Positions 53,586-63,147 of a DNA stretch of 64,000 nt are shown here, piece after piece; position 1 is the first letter of the stretch, and each line of letters starts with the position of its first letter. The stretch is from Candidatus Saccharicenans sp. (GTDB lineage: Bacteria > Acidobacteriota > Aminicenantia > Aminicenantales > Saccharicenantaceae). Location of the stretch: contig JAGOPD010000006.1 of assembly GCA_017992175.1 (NCBI GenBank), positions 1 to 64,000 of the forward strand, given 5' to 3'. Position numbers and translations under genes: made by a program. Below the pieces are notes generated by a model. The model ran no database searches. It worked only from the letters and a program-made list of their open reading frames with translations, and had not been told where the DNA came from.

Positions 53586-54947
53586 ATGAAATTGAAAGAT
53601 AAAAAAGTAGTCGTGGTTGGCTTCGGGCTGACCGGCCAGGCTGTCTGCGATTTTCTTCTCGGCCAGCAGGCCTCAATTATTGTTTCTGATAAAAAGCCTG
53701 AATCAGAGCTTGAAAAAGTTGACCTTTATAAGGCCAGGGGAGTTCAGTTTGATACCGGGGCTAACCGGCTGGAGACCCTGTTGCAGGCTGAGCTCATAGT
53801 TCTGAGCCCTGGTGTCCCGCCTTTGCCGGAAGTTCTGACGGCCCGGGAGAAAGGCTTGAAAGTCATCTCAGAAATAGAGCTGGCCTATCCTTACCTGCAG
53901 GGGAAGCTCATCGGAGTTACCGGTTCGAACGGTAAATCAACTACCACCACTCTGATTTATAAAATTTTAAAAAAGGCTGGTTTTAAGGTTCACCTGACCG
54001 GTAATATCGGCCGGCCGCTTATTTCATTTGTGAACAAAGTCAAACCCGGTGAGCTGATTGTAACTGAGCTCTCCAGTTTTCAATTAGAATTCACTGAAAA
54101 ATTCCGGACTGATATCTCCGTTTTTCTTAATGTTTCGCCCAATCATCTTGACTGGCATAAGACTTTTGATTCTTATTTCCAGGCTAAAAAGAAACTCTTT
54201 GACCACCATCAGCCTGGCGATCAGGTGATCGTCAACCGTGATGATCCTCGTCTCTGGGCCTGGAAGCAGGAAGAAAAGCATGAACTCTATGCTTTCAGCC
54301 GAAAGCATTCAGTACCCCGGGGTTGCTACCTCCAGGGATCCAGGATCTGCTTTAAACTGGGGGAGGAAATTCCGGTTATAAAGGTGAAAGACATCAAGTT
54401 ACGAGGGGTTCACAACCAGGAAAATGTCATGGCTGCCTCTCTCGCCGCTTATTTAGCTGGAGCCAGCCTGCTCTCCATCCGGCAGGCTGTCCGGGGCTTC
54501 AGAGGGCTTGAACACCGCCTGGAAGAAGTCAGGAAAATAAGAGGCGTCCTGTTTGTTAATGACTCAAAGGCGACCACTGTCGAGGCCACGATTAAAGCCA
54601 TTGAAAGTTTTGCCCAGCCGATTCTTCTCATCCTCGGGGGGCGCGACAAGGGGGGAGACTTTTCCCCCCTTCGCCGCGCATTAAAAGGAAAAGTTAAACA
54701 GGTTCTTTTAATTGGTGAAGCCCGGGAAAAAATCAGACGGGCGATCGAGGGAGTTTGCCCGATCGAGGAAGCAGCTACTTTTAGAGAACTGGTGGAAAAG
54801 GCTTATACCCTCGCCAGCCCGGGCGAGATAGTTCTCTTATCCCCGGCTTGTACTTCCTGGGATATGTTTAACAATTTTGAAGAACGTGGCCGGTTATTTA
54901 AAAAAGAAGTCAACCGGCTGGCCCAAAAAGTTGCAGGGAAAAAATAA
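53586..54947 (+). CDS. murD: UDP-MurNAc-L-Ala-D-Glu ligase
   Basis: 453 residues. The N-terminal Rossmann-like uracil-binding domain (VVVGFGLTGQAVCDFL) is followed by the ATP site GVTGSNGKSTTTTLI and NVSPNHLDWHKTFDSYFQAK, with HRLEEV and NDSKATTVEAT in the later part, and LSPACTSWDMFNNFEERG near the end. It adds D-glutamate. The stop overlaps the ftsW start by one base (TAATG). Confidence 0.95.
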   Translation: MKLKDKKVVVVGFGLTGQAVCDFLLGQQASIIVSDKKPESELEKVDLYKARGVQFDTGANRLETLLQAELIVLSPGVPPLPEVLTAREKGLKVISEIELAYPYLQGKLIGVTGSNGKSTTTTLIYKILKKAGFKVHLTGNIGRPLISFVNKVKPGELIVTELSSFQLEFTEKFRTDISVFLNVSPNHLDWHKTFDSYFQAKKKLFDHHQPGDQVIVNRDDPRLWAWKQEEKHELYAFSRKHSVPRGCYLQGSRICFKLGEEIPVIKVKDIKLRGVHNQENVMAASLAAYLAGASLLSIRQAVRGFRGLEHRLEEVRKIRGVLFVNDSKATTVEATIKAIESFAQPILLILGGRDKGGDFSPLRRALKGKVKQVLLIGEAREKIRRAIEGVCPIEEAATFRELVEKAYTLASPGEIVLLSPACTSWDMFNNFEERGRLFKKEVNRLAQKVAGKK

Positions 54948-56059
54948 TGGAAGTTTTCAGGCGTTATTCTTTTGACAAAACTCTGCTGGCGGCTACTCTT
55001 TTCCTCCTTCTGGCCGGAATTATCATGGTTTTTAGTTCATCCGCTATTCTGGCCGGGGAGAAATACCATCAAAGCTTTTATTTCTTTACCCAGCAGATCA
55101 TCGCCGCCCTGACCGGCCTGGTGCTGATGTTTATTATCATTTCTATCCGGCCTCCTTTCTTTACCTTGAGACGCCTGGTTTATGTAGCCACTGGTTTCAC
55201 CCTGTTACTGCTGCTTCTTTGCCTGGCCATGCCGCCGATAGCCGGGGCCCACCGCTGGCTTCAATTTTCCGGTTTTCGTTTTCAGCCTTCAGAGCTGGCC
55301 AAAATCGTTCTGATTGTTTTCCTGGCCAATTATTGTTCGGAAAAGTCTCAGACGCTTAACCAGTGGAAAACACTGCTGGTTCCAGCGGCCGTTATTCTGG
55401 CTTTTGTGCTGGCTGTTTTGCTCGAACCCGATTATAGTACAGCCGCCTTTCTCTGCCTTATTTCAGCTATTACTCTCTTCCTGGGGGGAGTGAAGCCTAA
55501 ATATTTTATTATTCCAAGCCTCATCGCCGGTCTCATCTTCGGCTTATTCCTTTTTTCAGCCACTTACCGGCTAAACCGGGTTCATGGCTTTCTTAATCCA
55601 GAACAGGATTTGCTCGGTAAGGCTTTTCAAGTCAGGCAATCCCAGCTAGCCATAGGAGCTGGCGGCCTGCTGGGAACCAGCCTTGGCGCTTCGACTCAAA
55701 AGCTTTATTTTCTGCCCTGTGCCCACACTGATTTTATTTTTGCCATCGTCGGGGAAGAAACCGGCCTGGTAGGCTCCTTAACGGTTATTGGACTCTTTCT
55801 GGTTTTTCTTTTCCGCGGCTTAAAAATTGCTGACCGGGCTTCTAATCAAGCTTATCAGCTAATTGCCTATGGCCTGACGATCAGCCTGGCCATCCAGGCT
55901 CTTTTAAATATCAGTGTCGTCCTGGGACTGGGACCGGTGACCGGTATTCCCCTGCCATTTATTTCTTATGGGCGCTCGTCTTTACTTTGTAATCTGATAG
56001 CCGCTGGCCTGTTGTTAAATATTTCCCAGAGAAAAGTGGAGGCCAAACCGTTGCTATGA
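54947..56059 (+). CDS. ftsW: Septal peptidoglycan polymerase FtsW (SEDS family)
   Basis: 370 residues with ten membrane helices. The SEDS motifs are AHRWLQFSGFRFQPSELAKI, LLEPDYSTAAFL, and the conserved C-terminal GPVTGIPLPFISYGRSSL. It polymerises lipid II at the septum with the class b PBP encoded upstream. Position between murD and murG distinguishes FtsW from RodA. Confidence 0.94.
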   Translation: MEVFRRYSFDKTLLAATLFLLLAGIIMVFSSSAILAGEKYHQSFYFFTQQIIAALTGLVLMFIIISIRPPFFTLRRLVYVATGFTLLLLLLCLAMPPIAGAHRWLQFSGFRFQPSELAKIVLIVFLANYCSEKSQTLNQWKTLLVPAAVILAFVLAVLLEPDYSTAAFLCLISAITLFLGGVKPKYFIIPSLIAGLIFGLFLFSATYRLNRVHGFLNPEQDLLGKAFQVRQSQLAIGAGGLLGTSLGASTQKLYFLPCAHTDFIFAIVGEETGLVGSLTVIGLFLVFLFRGLKIADRASNQAYQLIAYGLTISLAIQALLNISVVLGLGPVTGIPLPFISYGRSSLLCNLIAAGLLLNISQRKVEAKPLL

Positions 56060-57150
56060 GCAAGACCACTATTATCATCAGCGGAGGAGGCACAGGCGGG
56101 CACCTCTATCCGGCAGTGGTTCTTGGCCAGAAGCTTAAAGAACTAAAGCCGGAAAGCGACCTGGTCTATATCGGCAGCCAGAGAGCAGTCGAGAAGAAAA
56201 TTATGTCCGAGCAATCCTTAACCTATCTGACTTTACCGGTTGAGGGGCTTAAAGGCCGGGGCTTCAAAAAGCTCAGAGGACTGGCTTTATTGCCTCTGGC
56301 TTTTATCAAGTCACTGGCTATTATTTCCAAATATAAACCCGGCCTGGTCATCGGAGTCGGTGGATTCAGTTCGGGGCCGGTTGTCCTGGTTGCTCATATT
56401 CTGAACAGGCCAACTTTAATTCTGGAGCAGAATGTTGTGCCTGGTTTTACCAACCGGCTTCTCAGCCGCCTGGCCGATCGAGCGGTGGTTGCCTTCCCTT
56501 CTTCGCTCCAGTATTTCAAAGGAAAGGGAGTCCTCCTCGGTAATCCGGTCAGGCCTGAGTTCTATCAGATTCGGCGCCGCCAGCCCGGTAAAATTCTGAC
56601 TCTGCTGATTTTTGGCGGCAGTCAGGGCTCAAAATTTCTAAATGATAGAATTATTGATAGCCTGCCTTATCTCCGCGGCCTGAAAGATTCACTGGTCATC
56701 TGCCATCAGACAGGCGATAAGGATTTTAGCCGGGTAAAGGAAGCTTATAGCCGGGCCGGCTTTGAACGGGTTACGGTCAGCCCCTATTTCTCACCGATGT
56801 CAGACTATTTAGCAGCGGCTGATCTGGTCCTTGGCCGGGCCGGAGCCACCACCTGCGCCGAATTGATAGCAGCCGCCAGGCCGGCTATTCTGGTTCCTTT
56901 TGCCGCGGCGGCCGACAATCATCAAGAGTGGAATGCCAGGGAACTCGAACAGGCCGGTGGCGCCGAAGTCATTCTGGAAAAAGATTTTAAGCCTGACCTT
57001 CTTCCAGCCAGGCTTAAATTTTATATCGATCACCCTCAGGCCCTGAGCCAGATGGCCGATAATCTGGGAAAGCTAAGACAGGAAGATAGCGCCGGGCGGA
57101 TAGCCAGGCTGGCTCTTGACCTTCTTCAGTCTGCAGAAAGGAAAGGTTAG
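56056..57150 (+). CDS. murG: UDP-GlcNAc:lipid I N-acetylglucosaminyltransferase
   Basis: 364 residues. A GT-B glycosyltransferase on the inner face of the membrane that makes lipid II. ISGGGTGGHLYPAVVLG is the N-terminal G-loop; GVGGFSSGPVVLVAHI and the second G-loop LLIFGGSQGSKFLN are present, and RAGATTCAELIAA binds the UDP-GlcNAc. The start overlaps ftsW by 4 bp. The UDP-GlcNAc donor is made by a pathway for which the GlmU in this window supplies probably only the acetylation step. Confidence 0.95.
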   Translation: MSKTTIIISGGGTGGHLYPAVVLGQKLKELKPESDLVYIGSQRAVEKKIMSEQSLTYLTLPVEGLKGRGFKKLRGLALLPLAFIKSLAIISKYKPGLVIGVGGFSSGPVVLVAHILNRPTLILEQNVVPGFTNRLLSRLADRAVVAFPSSLQYFKGKGVLLGNPVRPEFYQIRRRQPGKILTLLIFGGSQGSKFLNDRIIDSLPYLRGLKDSLVICHQTGDKDFSRVKEAYSRAGFERVTVSPYFSPMSDYLAAADLVLGRAGATTCAELIAAARPAILVPFAAAADNHQEWNARELEQAGGAEVILEKDFKPDLLPARLKFYIDHPQALSQMADNLGKLRQEDSAGRIARLALDLLQSAERKG

Positions 57151-58550
57151 TGGTCAGAAGAGGCTACAGAAAGCTGAACCGGATTCACATGATCGGAATT
57201 GGCGGGACCGGCATGTGTGGCATAGCCGAGGTATTGCTTAATCTTGGCTACCAGGTCTCAGGTTCGGATCTCCAGGAAAATGAGGCAACTATCAGATTAA
57301 AAAATCTCGGAGCTCAGATTTTTCTGGGGCACTCCCCTGAAAATTTAAAAGAAGCTGATGTGGTAGTTATTTCTTCAGCCGTGCACGAGGATAATGTGGA
57401 AGTTGTCCGGGCCAAGACTCTGAAAATACCGGTTATCCCCAGGGCCGAAATGCTGGCCGAATTAATGCGGATGAAATACGGAATAGCAGTCGCCGGGGCT
57501 CATGGGAAAACCACTACCACATCCATGACCGCCCAGGTACTGGAAGCCGGCGGCTATGATCCGACCATTATCGTTGGCGGCCGGCTAAACACCATCGGCT
57601 CCAATGCCAAGCTGGGCGAGGGCGATTTTATTGTAGCCGAAGCGGATGAAAGCGACCGGTCTTTTCTTTATCTTTCACCCTTCATTGCTGTCTTGACCAA
57701 TATTGACGAAGAACATCTTGATCAATACGGATCCCTGGCTGAAATTAAAAAAACATTTGTCTATTTTGCCAATAAAGTGCCCTTTTACTGTCCGGTTATC
57801 CTCTGCCTTGATGACCGCAATTTACGCAGCATTATGCCTCAAATTGAAAGAAAAATTATTACTTATGGTTTTTCAACCGGGGCTGACATTCAAGCTAAGG
57901 ACTTTGAATTTGAGGGCTTTTCCAGCCATTCGACTCTTTATGTTCAGGGCCGGCCGGCCGGCCGGCTGAAACTTAATGTTCCTGGCCAGCACAATATTTT
58001 AAATGCCATGGCGGCCACCGCTGTTGGGCTGGACCTGGGCATAGAGATGGGAACAATTATCAAAGCCCTGGAAGACTATAGCGGTACCGGGCGCCGTTTC
58101 GAGCTAAAAAAAGTCGTTAAAGATATTATGATCATTGAAGACTATGCTCATCATCCGACCGAGATAAAAGCCACCCTGCAAGCGGCCCGGACCGGCTGGA
58201 AGCGGCGGCTGGTGGTGGTCTTTCAACCCCATCGATATTCCCGCCTGGCCAGGCTCAAAGCTGAATTTGTCACTGCTTTTCGTCAAGCCGACTTACTCAT
58301 CCTGACCGAAATTTATCCAGCCGGGGAAAAGCCAATTCCAGGGGTCAATGGTCAGGCTCTTTTTGAGGACATCCAGCGGGCCGGCCAGACAAACGTCTGG
58401 TTCGAGCCAGAGCTCGCCCGCCTGCCGGACCTCGTGGCTGAAAAATTGCAGCCCGGTGACATGCTGCTTGTTCTGGGCGCCGGTCAGGTCAACCGGATCA
58501 TTCCGGAGGTCATAAAAATTCTGGAAAGGGAGAAGAAAAATGGCGGTTGA
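57150..58550 (+). CDS. murC: UDP-MurNAc-L-alanine ligase
   Basis: 466 residues from GTG overlapping the murG stop by one base. HMIGIGGTGMCGIAEVL is the UDP-binding motif, GAHGKTTTTSM the ATP site, EADESDRSFLYLSP and NIDEEHLDQYGS the middle motifs, and EDYAHHPTEIKATLQAAR the late signature. It adds L-Ala to UDP-MurNAc. MurB, which makes UDP-MurNAc and usually follows MurC, is absent here; ftsQ follows directly with an 11-bp overlap. Confidence 0.95.
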   Translation: MVRRGYRKLNRIHMIGIGGTGMCGIAEVLLNLGYQVSGSDLQENEATIRLKNLGAQIFLGHSPENLKEADVVVISSAVHEDNVEVVRAKTLKIPVIPRAEMLAELMRMKYGIAVAGAHGKTTTTSMTAQVLEAGGYDPTIIVGGRLNTIGSNAKLGEGDFIVAEADESDRSFLYLSPFIAVLTNIDEEHLDQYGSLAEIKKTFVYFANKVPFYCPVILCLDDRNLRSIMPQIERKIITYGFSTGADIQAKDFEFEGFSSHSTLYVQGRPAGRLKLNVPGQHNILNAMAATAVGLDLGIEMGTIIKALEDYSGTGRRFELKKVVKDIMIIEDYAHHPTEIKATLQAARTGWKRRLVVVFQPHRYSRLARLKAEFVTAFRQADLLILTEIYPAGEKPIPGVNGQALFEDIQRAGQTNVWFEPELARLPDLVAEKLQPGDMLLVLGAGQVNRIIPEVIKILEREKKNGG

Positions 58551-59412
58551 AAATAGATATCCTTTGACCAGGCCATTGTTTTCGGGCCTTCCGGCCGGGG
58601 AGCAGGCTTTTCACCGCGCCGGGAAAAAATCCAGGGCCAGAGTCAGAACTTCAAAAAAGGTACTGTCGCCGGCTCACCTCATCCTGGCCTTCGGGCTGCT
58701 GGCCGCCTTCTTTGCCGGGCTGGCCGGGCTCTATTATTATGCGATTTCCTGTGACCAGCTGGAGATAAAAAAAGTTGAAGTCGTTTCAACCAGCCCTCAG
58801 GTCAAGCAGGCCATAGAGAATTACTTGAGCCGGCAAAAACTGGGTAACATTCTGGTTTGCGATTTGAATTATTTAAGGACGGTTTTAAACCGGCTGCCAG
58901 GCGTAAAAGATGTCAGGTTAGAAAAAATCCTGCCCTCTGCCCTTAAAGTCGAGGCTTTACCCAGGATTCCTAAACTGTATATTCACCGGGGAAGTTATCA
59001 ACTGGTTGATGAGGAGGGAGAAATCATTGCCTCTTACTCTGAATTGCCTGACCAGTCCTGGCCGCTGCTTGAGGATAGCGATGGCTGGAGTCACAACTAT
59101 AAAGAAAAAGTAGCCTTAGTCTGTCAGGCTGTCAGCCGCCTGGAACCAGCCGTGAGAGATAGAATCAGAATAATTAAGCTTTTAGGTCAGGAATCTATGG
59201 AAATTCAACTGGACGGAGATCCGGTTAAGATTATAGCCAGTGATTCTAATCTGGCTGAAAATCTAGCCTATTATCTCTCTTCCATAAATTTCTGGGCAGA
59301 ACAATTTGGCCCGGTCGAATACATAGATCTCAGACTGGCTGACCGTATTTATATTAAACCGCTGAATTTACGGGCAGAAAAGACTCCTGCCAGGGAAAAG
59401 GAGGTAAGTTAA
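58540..59412 (+). CDS. ftsQ: Cell division protein FtsQ/DivIB
   Basis: 290 residues: a basic cytoplasmic N-terminus of about 45 residues, one membrane helix (about 47-67, LILAFGLLAAFFAGLAGLYY), and a POTRA-type domain (LEIKKVEVVSTSPQVKQAI) followed by the FtsQ domain with LPGVKDVRLEKILPSALKVE. It links FtsL/FtsB-type proteins to the ring. Ribosome site GGGAG lies before the ATG. It stops immediately before the ftsA start. Confidence 0.9.
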   Translation: MAVENRYPLTRPLFSGLPAGEQAFHRAGKKSRARVRTSKKVLSPAHLILAFGLLAAFFAGLAGLYYYAISCDQLEIKKVEVVSTSPQVKQAIENYLSRQKLGNILVCDLNYLRTVLNRLPGVKDVRLEKILPSALKVEALPRIPKLYIHRGSYQLVDEEGEIIASYSELPDQSWPLLEDSDGWSHNYKEKVALVCQAVSRLEPAVRDRIRIIKLLGQESMEIQLDGDPVKIIASDSNLAENLAYYLSSINFWAEQFGPVEYIDLRLADRIYIKPLNLRAEKTPAREKEVS

Positions 59413-60633
59413 ATGGCCAGGAATAATTATCTGGTTGGGCTGGATATTGGCACCAAAAAAACAGTAGCAATTATTGGAGAAATCACCGAAGAGCAAAAAG
59501 TTGAGATTATTGGCATTGGCGTCGCCGAATCACGAGGCCTGCGGAAGGGAGTGGTGGTCAATCTGGATCAAACCATCTCGGCCATCAAAAAGGCTCAGGA
59601 AGAAGCCGAGCTAATGGCCGGAGTAGAAATAGAATCAGCTTATGTCGGCATTTCTGGCGCCCATATTAAAAGTTTTAACAGCCGCGGGGTAGTGGCCGTT
59701 TCGGGCAAAAACCGGGAGATTTCAAGGGATGATATCAAGCGGGTTATTGACCAGGCCAGGGCCCTGTCCATACCGCCTGACCGGGAAATTATTCACATCA
59801 TTCCTCAGGAATTTATTGTTGATGAACAGGATGGAATCAAGGATCCTCTGGGGATGAGCGGCATCAAGCTCGAGGTTAACGTTCATATTGTCACCTCAGC
59901 CATCACCTCGCTTCAAAACCTCAAAAGCTGCCTGGAAAGATCAAACATCGGCATTCAGGAAATAGTTCTGAACCAGATTGCCACCAGTTATGCCACTCTG
60001 ACTCAGGATGAAAGAGAACTGGGCGTGGGCTTGATTGATCTCGGAGCAGGAACAACTGAGGTAGCGATTTTTGAACGGGGTTCACTCTGGTATACTTCGA
60101 CCATTCCCCTTGGCGGGGACAATTTTACCAATGATATCGCCGTCGGGTTGAGAACGCCAATACCCGAAGCAGAAAAAATCAAAAAGAAATATGGCTGCGT
60201 CGCCCTGCCCCTGGCCGAAGAGCAGGAAACGATTGAAGTACCAACTGTGGGCAAAAGCAAAAAATCACGTCTTCTTTCCCGGCAGATTCTGGCCGATATC
60301 ATCCAGCCGCGGGCTGAAGAAATTTTCAGGCTGGTTGATGGCGATATAAAAAGAATGGGCTATGAAAAGTCATTAAATTCCGGATTGGTAATAACCGGCG
60401 GAACCGCCCTGCTGGATGGACTGGAAGAGGTGGCTGAAGAGATTTTTGATTTGCCGGTCAGACGGGGCGATCCTAATTACATCGGCGGGCTGATCGACCG
60501 GGTCAGCACTCCTGATTATGCCACGGCGGTGGGACTCATTTTGTATGGTTATAATCAGATTCAGGTACGTGGTTTCTCCAGAGATAAGAAAAAAGGCCTC
60601 TGGACGAAAATTAAAGACTGGTTCAATGAATAA
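59413..60633 (+). CDS. ftsA: Cell division protein FtsA
   Basis: 406 residues. Actin-like ATPase that tethers FtsZ to the membrane. [19 protein letters not shown] is phosphate loop 1, [16 protein letters not shown] phosphate loop 2, and [20 protein letters not shown] the adenosine loop. The 1C domain is present ([18 protein letters not shown]). The C-terminal [14 protein letters not shown] is the amphipathic membrane-targeting helix. It has an AGGAGG-like GGAGGT ribosome site within the end of ftsQ. Confidence 0.95.
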   Translation: MARNNYLVGLDIGTKKTVAIIGEITEEQKVEIIGIGVAESRGLRKGVVVNLDQTISAIKKAQEEAELMAGVEIESAYVGISGAHIKSFNSRGVVAVSGKNREISRDDIKRVIDQARALSIPPDREIIHIIPQEFIVDEQDGIKDPLGMSGIKLEVNVHIVTSAITSLQNLKSCLERSNIGIQEIVLNQIATSYATLTQDERELGVGLIDLGAGTTEVAIFERGSLWYTSTIPLGGDNFTNDIAVGLRTPIPEAEKIKKKYGCVALPLAEEQETIEVPTVGKSKKSRLLSRQILADIIQPRAEEIFRLVDGDIKRMGYEKSLNSGLVITGGTALLDGLEEVAEEIFDLPVRRGDPNYIGGLIDRVSTPDYATAVGLILYGYNQIQVRGFSRDKKKGLWTKIKDWFNE

Positions 60634-60643
60634 GGAGGAGAAC

Positions 60644-61855
60644 ATGAGAGACGAGTCGGGCAGCAAAATCAAGTTTCATTTAGCTGAAGATTCTTCTGGA
60701 GCCAAGATTAAAGTTATTGGCATTGGCGGCGGCGGAGGCAATGCGGTCAACCGGATGATTGAAGCCGGAATTGGAGGCGTGGATTTTATTGCCGTTAACA
60801 CCGATAAGCAGGCCCTTTCCACCAACCAGGCACCAGTCAAGATTCAGATCGGCAATAAGTTGACCAAAGGATTAGGTTCAGGGGGCGATCCTCAGGTTGG
60901 CCGGCAGGCAGCCGAGGAGGATGCGGAGCAGCTGGCCGAGATCATTGAGGGAGCCGATATGGTTTTCCTGACCACCGGCCTGGGCGGCGGCACCGGGACT
61001 GGCGCCACCCCGGTCATCGCCAATCTGGCCAGCGGTCTGGATATTCTGGTCATTGCCATTGTCACCATGCCCTTTTCTTTTGAGGGCCGGGTGCGATTCC
61101 GCCAGGCAGAAGAGGGCTTGCAGGAACTCAAGCAGGTCGTTGATACCGTTATTGCTATTCCCAATGAGAGACTGCTGGAAACGGTTAATCTCAATACTTC
61201 CATCTCCGAATCGTTCCGGCTGGCCGATGATGTCTTGCGCCAGGCCACCCAGGGCATCTCCGATTTAATAACCAGACCCGGGTTGATTAACCTTGATTTC
61301 GCTGATGTCAAATCAATAATGAAAGGCATGGGCATGGCCTTTATGGGAACAGGCCTGGCTTCAGGTGAAAACCGGGCAGTCGAAGCAGCTCAAAAAGCTA
61401 TCAGCAGTCCTCTGCTGATTGACACCTCCATCGAAGGGGCCAGAGGTGTCCTGATCAATGTGACCGGCGGAAAAGATATGACTTTGCACGAAGTTTCCAA
61501 GGCTTCAGAGCTCATTACCAGCCTGGCCGATCAGGAAGCCAATATAATTTTTGGAACTGTTCTGGATGAAGGCCTGAAAGAGGCGATCAAGATAACAGTT
61601 ATCGCCACCGGCTTTGACCACCGGGATAACCGGCGGCTGACTCCTGATAGTCTGAAACCCAGAACCGCTAAAAGCCAGCCGGCTGTACCGGTCAACTCCC
61701 CCACTCCTCCCTATGTTTTTGAACCGGTAGGAAACCAGGAACCAGTAATTGAAGCCGGTTCGCCTGAGATTGACTGGAAAGAATTGAATACACCGGCTTT
61801 TATCAGAAAAACCAGACAGGTGGCGGTCAGGAAAACGCCCAATGATTTACGCTGA
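60644..61855 (+). CDS. ftsZ: Cell division protein FtsZ
   Basis: 403 residues from ATG 60644, preceded by AAGGAGGAG; upstream in-frame codons belong to the ftsA region and are not used. Tubulin-like GTPase forming the division ring. [14 protein letters not shown] and the tubulin signature [15 protein letters not shown] are present, and the T7 loop is [11 protein letters not shown]. After a short linker (about 325-385) the C-terminal peptide [11 protein letters not shown] resembles the conserved DIPAFLR tail that binds FtsA. The last 14 bp overlap the start of hutI. Confidence 0.96.
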   Translation: MRDESGSKIKFHLAEDSSGAKIKVIGIGGGGGNAVNRMIEAGIGGVDFIAVNTDKQALSTNQAPVKIQIGNKLTKGLGSGGDPQVGRQAAEEDAEQLAEIIEGADMVFLTTGLGGGTGTGATPVIANLASGLDILVIAIVTMPFSFEGRVRFRQAEEGLQELKQVVDTVIAIPNERLLETVNLNTSISESFRLADDVLRQATQGISDLITRPGLINLDFADVKSIMKGMGMAFMGTGLASGENRAVEAAQKAISSPLLIDTSIEGARGVLINVTGGKDMTLHEVSKASELITSLADQEANIIFGTVLDEGLKEAIKITVIATGFDHRDNRRLTPDSLKPRTAKSQPAVPVNSPTPPYVFEPVGNQEPVIEAGSPEIDWKELNTPAFIRKTRQVAVRKTPNDLR

Positions 61856-63116
61856 CACAGCTGTGGCCAATATCTCCCAGCTGGTCACCTGCGCTGGAGA
61901 TAAGGCCAGAACCAAAAAAGCTATGAAGACGGCCGACCTGATCGAAAAAGCCTGGGTGGCCGGTTTAAAAGGCCGGATCGTTTTTGCCGGGACGGAAAAA
62001 GACTTCCGGGCTAATGTTTCTTTGACCGATGGAGCCCGGGTAATCGAAGGCTCCGGCCTGGTCGGCCTGCCTGGCCTGGTAGACTGCCATACTCACCTGC
62101 CCTTTGCCGGTGACCGGGCTAAAGAATTTTACCTGAGAATGACTGGCTACACTTATCAGCAGCTGGCCGAACTGGGCCTGGGCATCCAGACAACGGTTAA
62201 AGCCACCCGGGCCATAGCCGCTGAGGACCTCCAAGCCATCTGTCTGAAAAGACTGGAAACAATGCTTCTTAACGGCACCACCACGATTGAAGCTAAAAGC
62301 GGTTACGGTCTCAATCACGACGACGAACTCAAGCAGCTCCTGGTGTTGCGAAACCTGGCCCGGCGTCAACCGGTCTCAATTGTGCCAACCTTTATGGGAG
62401 CCCATGAGATACCACCGGAATTTAAGTCTGATCACCGCCCTTATATAAAATGGTTAAAAGAAGAGATGATGCCCGAAGTCAAACAGGCGGGCCTGGCCGA
62501 GTTCTTTGACATTTTCTGCGAACCAACAGTTTTTAATCTGGAAGAAACCAAGGAACTGGCCAGCCGGGCTCTTCAACTTGGCTATAAGCTTAAAATTCAT
62601 GCTGATGAATTTGTGCCTATCGGCGGAACAGAACTCGGAGTGGAACTCGGAGCCAGGTCGGTTGAGCACCTGATCAACATTACTCCAGCTGGAATTGAAA
62701 AGCTGGCCGGCAGCCGGACGGCGGCAGTTCTTCTCCCCGGAGTCTCGTTCTTCTTAATGTCTGATGAAAAAGCACCGGCCAGAGAATTGATTGATCAGGG
62801 AGCAATTGTCGCCCTGGCTACTGATTTCAATCCAGGCAGTTCTAATTTGCTGTCCATGCTTCTGGTACTGCAATTAGGCGTTTTTACCTTAAAAATGACC
62901 ATTGAAGAAGCTCTAAATGCCTGTACCATCAATGCCGCCTATGCCCTTGACCGGCAGGCTGAAGTTGGCTCAATTGAGCCTGGCAAGTCTTTTGACCTGA
63001 TCTTGTGCGATCTTCCCTCTTATATTCACCTAGCTTATGAACTTGGAAGAAACCCTGTTAAGACAGTTATCAAGGAGGGGCAAATAGCCGTTGAAAACGG
63101 TCAGATAAAAGTTTGA
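61842..63116 (+). CDS. hutI: Imidazolonepropionase
   Basis: 424 residues. It hydrolyses 4-imidazolone-5-propionate to N-formimino-L-glutamate in histidine breakdown. The metal site is [16 protein letters not shown] (HxH), with KIHADEF and later [19 protein letters not shown] is a further family motif. The ATG is inside ftsZ (14-bp overlap), so it seems to be read through from the dcw transcript unless an unseen promoter lies in ftsZ. No other hut gene is in the window. A convergent amino-acid permease follows. Confidence 0.92.
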   Translation: MIYADTAVANISQLVTCAGDKARTKKAMKTADLIEKAWVAGLKGRIVFAGTEKDFRANVSLTDGARVIEGSGLVGLPGLVDCHTHLPFAGDRAKEFYLRMTGYTYQQLAELGLGIQTTVKATRAIAAEDLQAICLKRLETMLLNGTTTIEAKSGYGLNHDDELKQLLVLRNLARRQPVSIVPTFMGAHEIPPEFKSDHRPYIKWLKEEMMPEVKQAGLAEFFDIFCEPTVFNLEETKELASRALQLGYKLKIHADEFVPIGGTELGVELGARSVEHLINITPAGIEKLAGSRTAAVLLPGVSFFLMSDEKAPARELIDQGAIVALATDFNPGSSNLLSMLLVLQLGVFTLKMTIEEALNACTINAAYALDRQAEVGSIEPGKSFDLILCDLPSYIHLAYELGRNPVKTVIKEGQIAVENGQIKV

Positions 63117-63147
63117 AGACTGGCCAGAGAGGCATCAATCAGTCTTC
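63115..63147. terminator. Likely bidirectional terminator between hutI and the permease
   Basis: GAAGACTG (63115-63122) pairs perfectly with CAGTCTTC (63140-63147); inside the loop GCC and GGC can form a smaller stem. A T-rich run (TTGTTTCTTC) follows on the plus strand and AAACTTTTA on the minus strand. It covers both stop codons of the convergent genes. Confidence 0.55.

Noticed and set aside
60518-60643. Longer N-terminus for FtsZ (42 extra residues)
   Set aside because: It lies within ftsA coding sequence in another frame, and the ATG at 60644 has a perfect AAGGAGGAG site and the expected FtsZ N-terminus.
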